64,000 nucleotides of DNA from assembly GCF_020176715.1 (NCBI RefSeq), contig NZ_JAIVMF010000007.1:1-64000 (forward strand), read 5' to 3'. The notes below the pieces were generated by a model. It did no database searches and was not told the origin of the DNA. It worked only from the letters and a program-made list of their open reading frames with translations. Position numbers and translations under genes: made by a program. This document shows positions 1-7,682 of this stretch, one piece after another (position 1 is the stretch's first letter; each line of letters opens with the position of its first letter). The DNA comes from Stappia stellulata. GTDB taxonomy: Bacteria > Pseudomonadota > Alphaproteobacteria > Rhizobiales > Stappiaceae.

Positions 1-32
1 ACTATAGACGGTAAGGCGGGCACCTTGGTGCG

Positions 33-104
33 GGTTGTTCATCCTTCGGGATCCTCGGCTGGAGTTTGGCGATTGCAGCCTAACCCCGAACCGGGTGAAC
101 AACC
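33..104. repeat. Imperfect inverted repeat (long stem-loop)
   Basis: GGTTGTTCA at 33-41 is the exact reverse complement of 96-104, and an inner pair TTCGGG (45-50) / CCCGAA (85-90) extends the stem with small bulges. It lies just beyond the 3' end of the LacI-type gene. There is no T-tract, so it is not a classical terminator. It could be a read-through hairpin for that gene or part of a gene to the left of the window; function unknown. Confidence 0.35.
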
Positions 105-120
105 TCCTGAGACTTCACAT

Positions 121-1125
121 CTAGAGGCACGGGCGGGTGGTCTTGCGCTGGACGAGTTCACCGATGAATTTCACCTGCCGCGGGCGCGACGCACTCGCGT
201 CGATGTTCTCGAGCAGAATGCGGACCGCTTCCGGAACCATGGCGTCGGGCGGCTGGGTGACCGTGGTCAGCGCATAGGACGGCCAGGCCGCCATGGGGGC
301 GTCGTCATAGCCAACAACTGCGACATCCTGCGGCACGGACAGGCCAAGCTCGTGGCGTAGGACATCGAGCGCCGCGACGGCCATGTGGTCGTTTGCGCAA
401 AAAAGCGCGTCGGGAAACGGTGGCGCGGCGAACAGGCGACGCGTCGCCGCACAGGCTTCCTCGCGGTTGTAGTGGCCGACATCGTCCCGGTAGAGCCCGC
501 GGCCGTTTTCTGACAAAACCCGGGTAAACCCCAGCCGGCGGTCCCGGTCGGTGGAGCTGCCCGGCCAACCGGCGAGATAGGCGATGCGCTCGTGCCCGCA
601 CCGAAGCAGGAAGCGGGCGACTTTCTCGCCTCCGTCGACATTGTCGGAACTCACCGATGACAGCGTTTCGTCGTCGAGGGTCCGGTTGAACAGGATGATT
701 GGAATGCCGCTCGCCGCGCAGCGCGCCGCAAGGTCCGACGACAGTCCGGCCGACACGATAATCAGCCCGTCGACCTGATACTCCAGCAACTCGCCAAGCA
801 CGATATCCATCTTGTCGGACGATTGATGGGTGAAGAACATCAGCGCGTGAAAGCCGTTCTCCTGCAGTTCCCGCGAGAGCTTTTCAAGGACATTTGGATA
901 GTAGAGATTGTCGAGATAGGCGACGACGATCCCGACGATGCCCGAGCGCTGGGTGATCAGCGAGCGGGCGATCTTGTTCGGCCGGTAGCCGAGCGCATCC
1001 GCGGCTTCAAGCACCTTGGCCCGGGTTTCGGCCGAGACGCTGGCGCCGGGCGTGAAGGTGCGGCTGACCGCCGACTGGCTCACGCCGGCACGGCGGGCAA
1101 CATCGAGAGAGGTCGTGCGCCGCAT
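121..1125 (-). CDS. LacI family transcriptional regulator
   Basis: A 334-residue sugar-type repressor, the usual LacI length. Residues 1-55 are the LacI helix-turn-helix (TSLDVARRAGVSQSAVSR) with the hinge YRPNKIARSL. The rest is a periplasmic-binding-protein fold that should bind a small sugar or sugar-acid effector, with typical segments such as VDGLIIVSAG, GHERIAYLAG and FCANDHMAVAALDVLR. The ATG start lies 3 bases past the stop of the SDR gene, so the two form one left-reading operon. A 7-bp palindrome at 1983-2001 upstream of the SDR gene is a candidate operator for autoregulation. The effector cannot be read from sequence; sugar-acid or polyol catabolism is inferred from pairing with an SDR. 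Confidence 0.93.
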   Translation of the reverse strand: MRRTTSLDVARRAGVSQSAVSRTFTPGASVSAETRAKVLEAADALGYRPNKIARSLITQRSGIVGIVVAYLDNLYYPNVLEKLSRELQENGFHALMFFTHQSSDKMDIVLGELLEYQVDGLIIVSAGLSSDLAARCAASGIPIILFNRTLDDETLSSVSSDNVDGGEKVARFLLRCGHERIAYLAGWPGSSTDRDRRLGFTRVLSENGRGLYRDDVGHYNREEACAATRRLFAAPPFPDALFCANDHMAVAALDVLRHELGLSVPQDVAVVGYDDAPMAAWPSYALTTVTQPPDAMVPEAVRILLENIDASASRPRQVKFIGELVQRKTTRPCL

Positions 1126-1128
1126 CGC

Positions 1129-1899
1129 CTAACCCGCAGTCCAGCCGCCGTCGATCATGACGGCGGACCCGGTGATCAGCGCGGCGGCGTCCGATGCCAG
1201 GAAGACAACCGCGCCGGTGATGTCGGTGACCTCCCCGATCCGGCCGAGATGGATCTTGGAACGGACCCGGTCCATGCGCTCCGGGTCCTGCATCGTGGCG
1301 GCCGTCAGCGCGGTGGCGACAAATGTCGGACAGACGGTGTTCACCCGAATGGCATGTTTGCCGAGCTCCATCGCCATCGCCTTGGTCAGGCCTTCCAGCG
1401 CGTGTTTCGAAGCGGCATAGATCGTGCGGTCGATCCCGCCGACATGGCCCATCTGGCTCGATGTCTGGATGATCGATCCGCCGCGCCCCTGTGCGATCAT
1501 GCCGCGCGCGACAGCCTGCGCGATGAAATAGGCGGACCGCACATTCACCGTGAAAACGGCATCGAAATTCTCGGGCGTGGCGTCCAGAAACGGGCCGGGA
1601 CGGTTGATGCCGGCGTTGTTGAACAGGATGTCGAAGGTGCCTGCCTGGTCGATCGCGGCAAGCGCCGCGGGAAGGTCGGCGACATCCAGCGGCAGGATTT
1701 CCGCCTTGCCACCCGCCTTGCGGATCGCCTCTGCGGCATCGGTCAGATCGTCGCGCGAGCGCGCGGCGAGCACCACATGCGCGCCCGCGTCGGCAAGTGC
1801 TGCCGCCGATGCCAGTCCGATCCCCCTGCTGGCGCCGGTGACAAGCGCCCGCTTGCCATCCAGGCGGAACGAGGGCGGATTTGGCAGGGAAACGCTCAT
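1129..1899 (-). CDS. SDR family NAD(P)-dependent oxidoreductase
   Basis: A 256-residue classical short-chain dehydrogenase. The cofactor motif TGASRGIG is near residue 20, NNAG near 90, the catalytic Ser in SIIQTSSQ near 140 and YxxxK as YAASK near 158. The C-terminal GSAVMIDGGWTAG is typical of the glucose/gluconate-dehydrogenase-like subgroup. The start chosen is the ATG at 1897-1899 because GAAAGGACC precedes it; the frame stays open further upstream but with no ribosome site there. It is the first gene of an operon with the LacI regulator, so it is probably an oxidoreductase of sugar or sugar-acid catabolism under that repressor. The substrate is unknown. Confidence 0.9.
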   Translation of the reverse strand: MSVSLPNPPSFRLDGKRALVTGASRGIGLASAAALADAGAHVVLAARSRDDLTDAAEAIRKAGGKAEILPLDVADLPAALAAIDQAGTFDILFNNAGINRPGPFLDATPENFDAVFTVNVRSAYFIAQAVARGMIAQGRGGSIIQTSSQMGHVGGIDRTIYAASKHALEGLTKAMAMELGKHAIRVNTVCPTFVATALTAATMQDPERMDRVRSKIHLGRIGEVTDITGAVVFLASDAAALITGSAVMIDGGWTAG

Positions 1900-2226
1900 G
1901 TCGTGGTGGTCCTTTCCATAAGGGGCGCGCAATCCCCGTGATTGAGGCAATGGCGGCGGACATCGACGCGGATGCCATTGAACCGGATACCGTCTATCCG
2001 GATCCCATTGGTCCGGGTGCCGGCGTGATTCCGGGCGCCGTCGCCGCCGTGCCGCTATCATCATACAAGTGCGATCAAACTACCCCCGGCACCGCCGATC
2101 GCCAAGCTCCCCGCGCCGGATCGGCGCGATTGCCGCTGACAATGCCGCGCGCGACCGCAATCGTCATTGACCGTATCCTCGGCGCGGCTTTAGGATCGCG
2201 CACAAATCCTGGTTGTCGATGCTTGA
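1900..2226. other. Intergenic region between SDR-lacI operon and ialB-like gene
   Basis: A 327-base gap between divergent genes. It contains the palindrome at 1983-2001, two imperfect direct copies of a 21-base element exactly 30 bases apart (1971-1991 and 2001-2021, 16 of 21 identical), and an AT-richer patch at about 2055-2085 that may hold the left-reading promoter. No gene is supported here. Confidence 0.5.
1983..2001. promoter_or_regulatory. Candidate LacI-type operator palindrome
   Basis: CCGGATA-CCGTC-TATCCGG is a perfect 7-bp inverted repeat with a 5-base centre, about 85-100 bases upstream of the SDR start. Position and symmetry suit a repressor site for the LacI regulator in the same operon. 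LacI family operators more often have an even centre with a central CG, so this is an inference only. Confidence 0.4.
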
Positions 2227-2781
2227 ATGGATCCTTTGATGATTGAGTTCGCTTTACGCGCAGCGCGCCGGTTCGGCGCGGGCATCCCCATCGTTGCCGG
2301 CTTTGCCTTTGCGCTGGCGCTGGGAGCAGCAGAACCGGCGCTTGCACAAACGGCCGAGGGCGCGTCCTCCGGCGCACCGGCTCAAAACTGGGTGGTGCAA
2401 TGCGGAGAGGAAACCCCGAAGCGGTGCCGCGTGGTTCAGAACATCGTGATGCAGAAGACCAACCAGCGCCTGCTGACGGTCGTGGTCGAGCCGCGCGAGG
2501 GCGCGCCGAACCACGCGCTCGTGCTGGCATTGCCGCATGGGGTGTTCCTGCCGGCAGGCGCGACCGTCAAGGTCGATGAGGGCAAGCCGGCGCCGATGGT
2601 GATCCAGACCAGCGATGCGAATGGCGCCTATGCGGGCATGGCGATCAGCGACGAATTGCTGGCGTCGCTCAAGAAGGGCACCCAGCTGACGGTCGCGTTC
2701 AAGACCGCGCAGCGCCAGGATATCGCCGTCCCGGTGACGCTGATCGGCTTTACCGCCGCCTACACCCGGCTTGGCAGCTGA
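2227..2781 (+). CDS. Invasion-associated locus B (IalB) family protein
   Basis: A 184-residue secreted protein. Residues about 20-41 form a signal peptide ending PALAQ. The mature part opens NWVVQCGEETPKRCRVVQ, the IalB-family signature with two closely spaced cysteines, followed by beta-rich sequence (VVVEPREGAPNHALVLALPHG, VFLPAGATVKVDEG). Family members are periplasmic or outer-membrane-associated proteins of alphaproteobacteria, first described in Bartonella; molecular function is not established. An internal ATG at 2239 is an equally good start; neither has a strong ribosome site. The gene is monocistronic, with a strong terminator at 2809-2840. Confidence 0.85.
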   Translation: MDPLMIEFALRAARRFGAGIPIVAGFAFALALGAAEPALAQTAEGASSGAPAQNWVVQCGEETPKRCRVVQNIVMQKTNQRLLTVVVEPREGAPNHALVLALPHGVFLPAGATVKVDEGKPAPMVIQTSDANGAYAGMAISDELLASLKKGTQLTVAFKTAQRQDIAVPVTLIGFTAAYTRLGS

Positions 2782-2808
2782 TCCGGCCGACCAAAGAGTG
2801 ATCTCACA

Positions 2809-2840
2809 AAAAACGCCGCCCCATGACGGGCGGCGTTTTT
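2809..2840. terminator. Bidirectional intrinsic terminator
   Basis: AAAAACGCCGCCC at 2809-2821 pairs fully with GGGCGGCGTTTTT at 2828-2840 over a 6-base loop. The A-tract and T-tract flank a GC-rich stem, so it can terminate the right-reading ialB-like gene and the left-reading sapC gene that converge on it. Confidence 0.92.
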
Positions 2841-2874
2841 GCGTTTGTGTCCAGTGATTTGTGACACCTTCCGG

Positions 2875-3645
2875 TCAATCGCCCTGTTCCAGACGCACCA
2901 GTTCGCCCCAGTTGCGCATCGACAGAAGGTGGCAATAGATCGCGATCAGCGCATCGGAGCGTCGCAGGTCGAGAAAGGCCTCGTCCGACAGCGCCGCGAA
3001 CCGCTTTTCGTCCACAACAAGGAAGTCGTTGACCGTCAGGACCTCGCCGGACGCCAGGGTGAAGCGTCCCGAGTTGGGTACCAGCAGGTCATGCTCGACC
3101 AGTTTTGCCAGGATCGTTTCGCTCGCCAGCGCCTCGCGCTGGAAGGCACCGCAGAACTCCAGCGCCTTTTGCGTGATTTCCGCGGGCTTGCCGTCCTCGA
3201 ACAGGGCTGTTCCCTCGCCCTGGCCGATCTTGTCGCTCGCGGCGTCGATGCACAGCACGAACTCGCTGTTGTCGTCGCTGCGCGCCAGCACGAACGGATA
3301 GCGCCGCACATAGGAGGGGATGTAGCAATTGGCTTGCCAGTTTCCCTTGTCGTCGACGAACAGGTTCTTGCCCGCGCGCAGGCCGAGCACCGCGACGGCT
3401 GCCGGCGGATTGGTGCCTGCCGCGAAGACGATGGGATAGTGGCGAGCGGCGGCGGCAAATTCCACCGCGTTCAATGGTGCGGCGTGGCTGCCGCTGGAAA
3501 AGGCGTAGTTCGGGGTGAGATCGACCCGGACGTCCGCGTGGCGTTCGGCCCGAATGGCTTCGGGGCGACCGTAGAACAGGGGCATGCCGGACGAGGCGCC
3601 GTCTGCCGCGCGTGGGAGGGGACTGTCGGCCTCGGTCTTTGTCAT
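2875..3645 (-). CDS. SapC family protein
   Basis: A 256-residue protein with the SapC-like layout: an early MPLFYGRPEAI and DLTPNYAFSSGSHAAPLNAVEFAAAARHYPIVFA, then SYVRRYPFVLARSDD and a C-terminal region with FDL-type segments. The family is named after S-layer/antimicrobial-peptide-resistance loci, but its biochemical role is not known. No signal peptide or membrane helix is visible, so it is probably cytoplasmic. The ATG at 3643-3645 was chosen because GAAGGACG sits 7 bases upstream; the frame is open for 93 further codons without a better site. It is divergent from the small gene at 3851 and ends on the shared terminator. Confidence 0.85.
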   Translation of the reverse strand: MTKTEADSPLPRAADGASSGMPLFYGRPEAIRAERHADVRVDLTPNYAFSSGSHAAPLNAVEFAAAARHYPIVFAAGTNPPAAVAVLGLRAGKNLFVDDKGNWQANCYIPSYVRRYPFVLARSDDNSEFVLCIDAASDKIGQGEGTALFEDGKPAEITQKALEFCGAFQREALASETILAKLVEHDLLVPNSGRFTLASGEVLTVNDFLVVDEKRFAALSDEAFLDLRRSDALIAIYCHLLSMRNWGELVRLEQGD

Positions 3646-3850
3646 GCTGGGTCGTCCTTCGCCGGTTGGAGGAGTGAGATCATCTCGGGCAATTCGTTCG
3701 CTAATCCGATCGAGTTGCGTGTTTTGTACATTTCCTGTCGCAAGTTGCCTAGGCCCGGACCGCCGGTATATGCATACTGCCGGTTGCGAAGTCGGCGCCG
3801 GCTGTCGCGCTTTCGCGAAATCCGTCATCGCGGCGAAACCGGGAACACAG

Positions 3851-4309
3851 ATGATGCCATCAGACGCCGGAGAAACCTGGGTCCGCGGGAGCCATCTTGG
3901 CGTGAGTTTCACGGGCGAGGACATCCTGCTCGACGGCGGCGTGTTCCGTGATTGTCGCTTCGAGGCCTGCCGCCTGCATTACGACGGCGGCGCGCTGCCC
4001 GTTTTGATGGGGTGCCACTTCGCCGATTGCGGATGGCTGTTCGGCGGGCCGGCTGCAAACACGCTGTCGATGCTGTCGGCGCTCAATCAGGGCGGTTTCG
4101 ACCGGATCGTCGGGCACACACTGGAGGCCATTCGCAGCGGCGCGGTTGCGATGCCGGCTCCGACGGACACGGCAAGCGGCAGGCCGCGACGCAGGGTTAT
4201 TGACCTCGGGTTCGGGAGGTTTCCGGTTCCGCGGGTGCTGCGACGGTCACCGGAGCGTCACGGGACGGCGCCGCAGAGTGGCGCACCAGAAACAGGGGAA
4301 CGAAAATAA
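3851..4309 (+). CDS. Hypothetical protein coupled to DUF6916-like gene
   Basis: A 152-residue protein I cannot assign. The front half has short right-handed-helix-like repeats (SFTGEDILLDGGVFRDCRFEACRLHYDGG, shown here only as a pattern of F/L every few residues) that recall pentapeptide-repeat proteins, with several Cys. The last 40 residues are basic and Pro-rich and look disordered. The stop TAA overlaps the ATG of the next gene by one base, so translation is coupled. The start is uncertain: ATG 3851 has only a weak GGGAA 6 bases upstream, and ATG 3854 is possible. Context with tail-collar genes on the opposite strand suggests a role in the same surface module. Confidence 0.6.
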   Translation: MMPSDAGETWVRGSHLGVSFTGEDILLDGGVFRDCRFEACRLHYDGGALPVLMGCHFADCGWLFGGPAANTLSMLSALNQGGFDRIVGHTLEAIRSGAVAMPAPTDTASGRPRRRVIDLGFGRFPVPRVLRRSPERHGTAPQSGAPETGERK

Positions 4310-4611
4310 TGAGCGGATCGATCGATCTTTCGACAGCCACCATGGCGGACTTCGAGGCGTTTCGGGACAAGCCGATCCGGCTCACAGTCAACGGCGAGAG
4401 CATGCCGCTCGCCATCACCGAGGTGACGCCGGTCAGCGGGCCGGACCGCGCGGGTGGCGCGTTCTCTGTCGTCTTCAGGGGTCCGGTGGAGCCGGTTGTC
4501 GAGCAGGCGACCCATCTGATCGAGATCGAAAGCGCCGGCGAGGCCGCACTTTTCATCGTGCCGCTCGGGCCCGACGGGGACGGCATGCTCTATGAGGCCG
4601 TTTTCAACTAG
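4309..4611 (+). CDS. DUF6916-like protein
   Basis: A 100-residue protein that resembles the DUF6916 family by its Phe-rich start, the ITEVTPVSG segment, GGAFSVVFRGP and the ending AALFIVPLGPDGDGMLYEAVFN. Members of this family are commonly found beside stand-alone phage tail-collar/MdpB proteins, which is also the case here (6583-8201). Function is unknown; no signal peptide is seen. It is translationally coupled to the preceding gene, whose stop overlaps its ATG. It converges on the GNAT gene at 4703. Confidence 0.7.
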   Translation: MSGSIDLSTATMADFEAFRDKPIRLTVNGESMPLAITEVTPVSGPDRAGGAFSVVFRGPVEPVVEQATHLIEIESAGEAALFIVPLGPDGDGMLYEAVFN

Positions 4612-4680
4612 CCCGCTCCAGCCTGCCCGCTCCGGCCAGCTTGCCCGACCCGCGCGCCGGTTGGGTCCAGCGCGGCACAT

Positions 4681-4697
4681 GCCGACCTGCGGTCGGC
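4681..4697. terminator. Small hairpin between convergent genes
   Basis: GCCGACC-TGC-GGTCGGC is a 7-bp stem with a 3-base loop between the DUF6916-like gene and the GNAT gene. It has no T-tract, so it would be at most a weak or factor-assisted terminator. Confidence 0.35.
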
Positions 4698-4702
4698 TCT
4701 GA

Positions 4703-5254
4703 TCACACTGGCCCAGGCGGCTCCCACCGCAGGAGGTGATAGACGCCCTTGTCCTCGCGCTTTGCGAAGCCGAGGCGCCTGTAAAGGCTCATCGCCGGGT
4801 TGTTATGCTCGACGTGAATGCCCACCCCGAGGCCGTTTTCGGCCGCGAGCGCCTGCACATCCTCCAGTATCGCCCGGCCGAGGCCGTTTCCGCGCGTTTC
4901 CGGCATCAGGGCGATGTCGATGATGCGGATTTCCGACGGCCATGTCTCTAGGTAAAGCCGCCCGATGGCATTGCCGTCCTGTTCGACGATCAGCCAGTCG
5001 GCATCGGGGTAATGCTGCATGTAGTGGGCATGCTGCGCCTGGAACTGCATCTGGAGAAAGGCGGCCTTTTCGGCGGCGCTCCAGGGAAGCGGGGCGAGTT
5101 CCTCCTGGCGGGTCGAGGCATAGAGCGCCGCGAGGAAGGGCAGGTCGGTGTCCTCGATCCGTCGAAAGCAAAGCCCGCGCCGGGTGGCGCGGGCGAAATC
5201 CGGCAGGTTTCGGCCTGCCGCCTTCGGGATGGCGGCAGTCGGCTTGTCCGTCAT
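4703..5254 (-). CDS. GNAT family N-acetyltransferase
   Basis: A 183-residue acetyl-CoA-dependent acetyltransferase. The GNAT core is clear: FRRIEDTDLPFLAALYAS at the start, IIDIALMPETRGNGLGRAIL as motif A (acetyl-CoA pyrophosphate loop R-G-N-G-L-G) and NPAMSLYRRLGFAKREDKGVYHLLRW as motif B. The start is the ATG at 5252-5254, one base past the stop of the lectin-propeller gene, so it is the last gene of the left-reading tail-collar operon. The acceptor is unknown; modifying a protein or sugar amine of the neighbouring surface proteins is a guess. Confidence 0.88.
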   Translation of the reverse strand: MTDKPTAAIPKAAGRNLPDFARATRRGLCFRRIEDTDLPFLAALYASTRQEELAPLPWSAAEKAAFLQMQFQAQHAHYMQHYPDADWLIVEQDGNAIGRLYLETWPSEIRIIDIALMPETRGNGLGRAILEDVQALAAENGLGVGIHVEHNNPAMSLYRRLGFAKREDKGVYHLLRWEPPGPV

Positions 5255-5255
5255 G

Positions 5256-6539
5256 TCAATCCGTGCTGCCCGGCGGGGTGAGGTCGCGCACGACCTGGAA
5301 GGAGGCGATGCTGCTGCTGGCCAGCGAGGTCCACCCGGCACTCCACGAGGTGGAATCCGGCGTTGCCTGCGAGATAATGGCCAGCCCGTCCGATTTGCTG
5401 AGTCCCTGGAAACACGTCAAGCGGCCATCGGAATTGTAGTCCATAACGATCCTGCCGAAATCCGGGACGATCCCGATCTTCTGCCATCCGGACCATGTCT
5501 GATGCGGGGCGTCGATCTGGTAGTTGGCATGCAGGCCGCGGTTCTCGTCGATCGCGGCAAGCACGATGTGACCGTGACCGTCAAAGGCCGAGGCGACGTT
5601 GAACAAGACCTGGCCGGTCATGCCCGGCCGCACCCACTCGGCCCATGTCGCACTTCCCGGCGGGTCTTGCCGAAGCTGAACCACTTCCGAGGCGTCACCG
5701 ATCATGAAGATGTTGACCGCTCCTTCCGGGTCCAGAACGGCCGACGGAGGGGTGGGCCCGAGCGACGTGCCGCTGGCCGGGGTGTCGATCCGTGTCCAGC
5801 CGCTCCATTGCGCCGGCGTCAGCGTGAGCGGATCCGTTTCCTGGTTGACATAGACGGCCGTGCTGGACGGATCCTGCCCGGTCCCGGCAACCAGAATGCG
5901 CCCGTCGGCGTTGTTGGTGACGGTGATACGCGCGATATGCGCCCCGCTCAGGGGGGACCAGGAACTCCAGGCCCGATCCGGCGGTTCGGCGACCCGGACA
6001 TGAACGATGATCGGTTCCTTTTGTCCGGGAGGCACCACATGTTCGGTCTTGTCGACGATCTTGTCCGGGTTCTGGAAGATCCACCAGACCGTTCCGCTTT
6101 GTCCGTCGACGCCGAAGATCGCGATCCGCCCGTCCGCGTCGCGGGTCATGCCAAGCTGCGTGAGGTCTTCCACCTGGGGCGGAAGTCCCAGATCGACCGG
6201 CGGGTTCCAGTTCTGGATCGACCCGACATTGTCCGCCTGTTCGTCGATATAGTGCACGGCTTTCGGCGCGGTCCGCGTTTGCGCGGCAATGGCAACGCGT
6301 CCGTCGGTTGTCGAACCGGCGGCGAAAACGCCATAATCCGTGTCGCTCACCGGTGTCCAGTCGTCTCCCCAAGGGCCGTTCGGTTCGCTCTGTGCCTTCC
6401 ACACGAGCTTGTCGCTGCTCATGTCGGCTGCAACGACCATCAGCCGCGACAATTCCGCGAAGGGTGTCATGCCCCGATCGGGTCCAGGGAGAAAGGCGCC
6501 TTCTTCAAGTTCGATTTCGGTTCTCGGTGCTTCGGTCAT
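5256..6539 (-). CDS. PLL-like seven-bladed beta-propeller lectin
   Basis: A 427-residue protein with seven W-x(2,3)-W type blade signatures spaced evenly: GPWGDDWTP, IQNWNPPVD, RAWSSWSPL, AQWSGWTRI, ATWAEWVRP, QTWSGWQKI and TSWSAGWTSL. They alternate with DGRI/DGRL strands (TTDGRVAIAA, DADGRIAIFG, NADGRILVAG, NSDGRLTCFQ). This is the layout of the Photorhabdus PLL lectin family and tectonin-like propellers, which bind fucosylated or methylated sugars. No signal peptide is visible, as in PLL. The ATG at 6537-6539 is preceded by AGGAGCG. It sits between three tail-collar genes and a GNAT gene, so it may be the sugar-recognition partner of the collar proteins. Ligand is unknown. Confidence 0.72.
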   Translation of the reverse strand: MTEAPRTEIELEEGAFLPGPDRGMTPFAELSRLMVVAADMSSDKLVWKAQSEPNGPWGDDWTPVSDTDYGVFAAGSTTDGRVAIAAQTRTAPKAVHYIDEQADNVGSIQNWNPPVDLGLPPQVEDLTQLGMTRDADGRIAIFGVDGQSGTVWWIFQNPDKIVDKTEHVVPPGQKEPIIVHVRVAEPPDRAWSSWSPLSGAHIARITVTNNADGRILVAGTGQDPSSTAVYVNQETDPLTLTPAQWSGWTRIDTPASGTSLGPTPPSAVLDPEGAVNIFMIGDASEVVQLRQDPPGSATWAEWVRPGMTGQVLFNVASAFDGHGHIVLAAIDENRGLHANYQIDAPHQTWSGWQKIGIVPDFGRIVMDYNSDGRLTCFQGLSKSDGLAIISQATPDSTSWSAGWTSLASSSIASFQVVRDLTPPGSTD

Positions 6540-6582
6540 GGCCGCGCTCCTGTGAGAAAACATCTGAAATGACGTCGCAACC

Positions 6583-7098
6583 TCAGCTGCGCGACGGGTA
6601 AAGTCCCTGAAGTGCGATGATGAAATTCATCGTCAGGTAAGGCTGCATGTTGTTGTGCGCCTGCGAGCCGCCGGCCGATGGCAGCGCGGTCATGTTCACC
6701 AGGCTTGCCGATGAGTGATAGGCATTGGCGAAACGCGATCGTGCAAGGGATGTGGTGCTTGAGGGCGTCGATACCAGTGCCTGGTTCGGTGCTGCCATCG
6801 GTGTGTGCTTGTGGTTCGGCATCTGTGCCTCGGTAAGCGTCACCATCTCGACACCACCGCGCTGGCCAAGCCTCCGCGAGGTCAGCCCTGGGCCGCGACC
6901 CGGATGCATCGGCGCGCGTCCTTCCAGATTCGGCAAAGCGGTCGTGGACCGACCGTCGCCGCCATAGGTGGTCCCGATCAGCGAGAACAGTGCCGTGTTC
7001 TGCGAGACGGGAAGCAACTGGCCGTTGCAGAAGGCCCAACTGCGGGGTGCGAAGTTGCCGGCAAAAATCCGGATTTCGGCAATGAACGGTTCGGACAT
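6583..7098 (-). CDS. Phage tail collar domain protein (MdpB-like), copy 3
   Basis: A 171-residue protein that is nearly all one phage tail-collar domain: MSEPFIAEIRIFAGNFAPRS, WAFCNGQLLPVSQNTALFSLIGTTYGGDG, LPNLEGRAPMHPGRGPG, TLTEAQMPNHKHT and NMQPYLTMNFIIALQGLYPSRS. This is the layout of the microcystin-dependent protein MdpB family. It is one of three tandem paralogues; the N-terminal 60 residues and the C-terminal ending are almost identical in all three while the middle loop (about residues 100-145) differs. The variable middle is where receptor contacts lie in phage collar/fibre proteins. No phage structural gene is nearby. Confidence 0.9.
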   Translation of the reverse strand: MSEPFIAEIRIFAGNFAPRSWAFCNGQLLPVSQNTALFSLIGTTYGGDGRSTTALPNLEGRAPMHPGRGPGLTSRRLGQRGGVEMVTLTEAQMPNHKHTPMAAPNQALVSTPSSTTSLARSRFANAYHSSASLVNMTALPSAGGSQAHNNMQPYLTMNFIIALQGLYPSRS

Positions 7099-7111
7099 TG
7101 GGACGTCTCCT

Positions 7112-7630
7112 TCAGTGCCGGCTCGGGTAGATGCCGAAGAGCGCGATGATGAAATGCACGCACAAATAGGGCATCAGATTGGTGTGAGAACGGCTGCCAC
7201 CGGTTCCGGTCACCGCACTTGATGACAGGTTCTCCGAAGGGAATGTTTCAAAATAAAGGTTGCCCACGGTCGACTGTGCGGGAATGTTCCCGGCCGGAGA
7301 GGCTTCCGTTCCGAAGTCGGTCGAGGCCTTCAGGGGATGCGTGTGGCTGGGCATCTGGTTGACGGTAAGCGTGACCTGTTCCGCGCCGCCTTTCGCGCCC
7401 AGGCGGCGTTCGGACAGTCCGGGCCCATGGCCGGCGTGGATCGGCAAGCGCCCCCGCATGTCGGGCAGACCGAAGGTCGTTCGACCGTCGCCGCCATAGA
7501 TCGTGCCGAGCAAGGAAAACAGCGCGTCGTTCTGGCTGACCGCGAGCAACTGGCCGTCGCAGAAAGCCCATCCGCGCGGGGCAAAATTGCCCGCGAACAT
7601 GCGGATCTCGCCGACAAAGGGTTCGGACAT
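7112..7630 (-). CDS. Phage tail collar domain protein (MdpB-like), copy 2
   Basis: A 172-residue tail-collar protein and paralogue of its neighbours: MSEPFVGEIRMFAGNFAPRG, WAFCDGQLLAVSQNDALFSLLGTIYGGDG, LPDMRGRLPIHAGHGPG, TLTVNQMPSHTHP and a C-terminal NLMPYLCVHFIIALFGIYPSRH. The start is the ATG at 7628-7630, because GGGAGG lies 8 bases upstream. It is 13 bases from the next copy, in the same left-reading operon. The variable loop is at about residues 105-145. Likely role as in the family: a trimeric collar or fibre-tip protein of a secreted or surface structure; this is inference. Confidence 0.9.
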   Translation of the reverse strand: MSEPFVGEIRMFAGNFAPRGWAFCDGQLLAVSQNDALFSLLGTIYGGDGRTTFGLPDMRGRLPIHAGHGPGLSERRLGAKGGAEQVTLTVNQMPSHTHPLKASTDFGTEASPAGNIPAQSTVGNLYFETFPSENLSSSAVTGTGGSRSHTNLMPYLCVHFIIALFGIYPSRH

Positions 7631-7682
7631 GCACTTGCCTCCCAAGGCGTTTCAAATGAACTCGGAGCGTGAGTGAAAAGCG

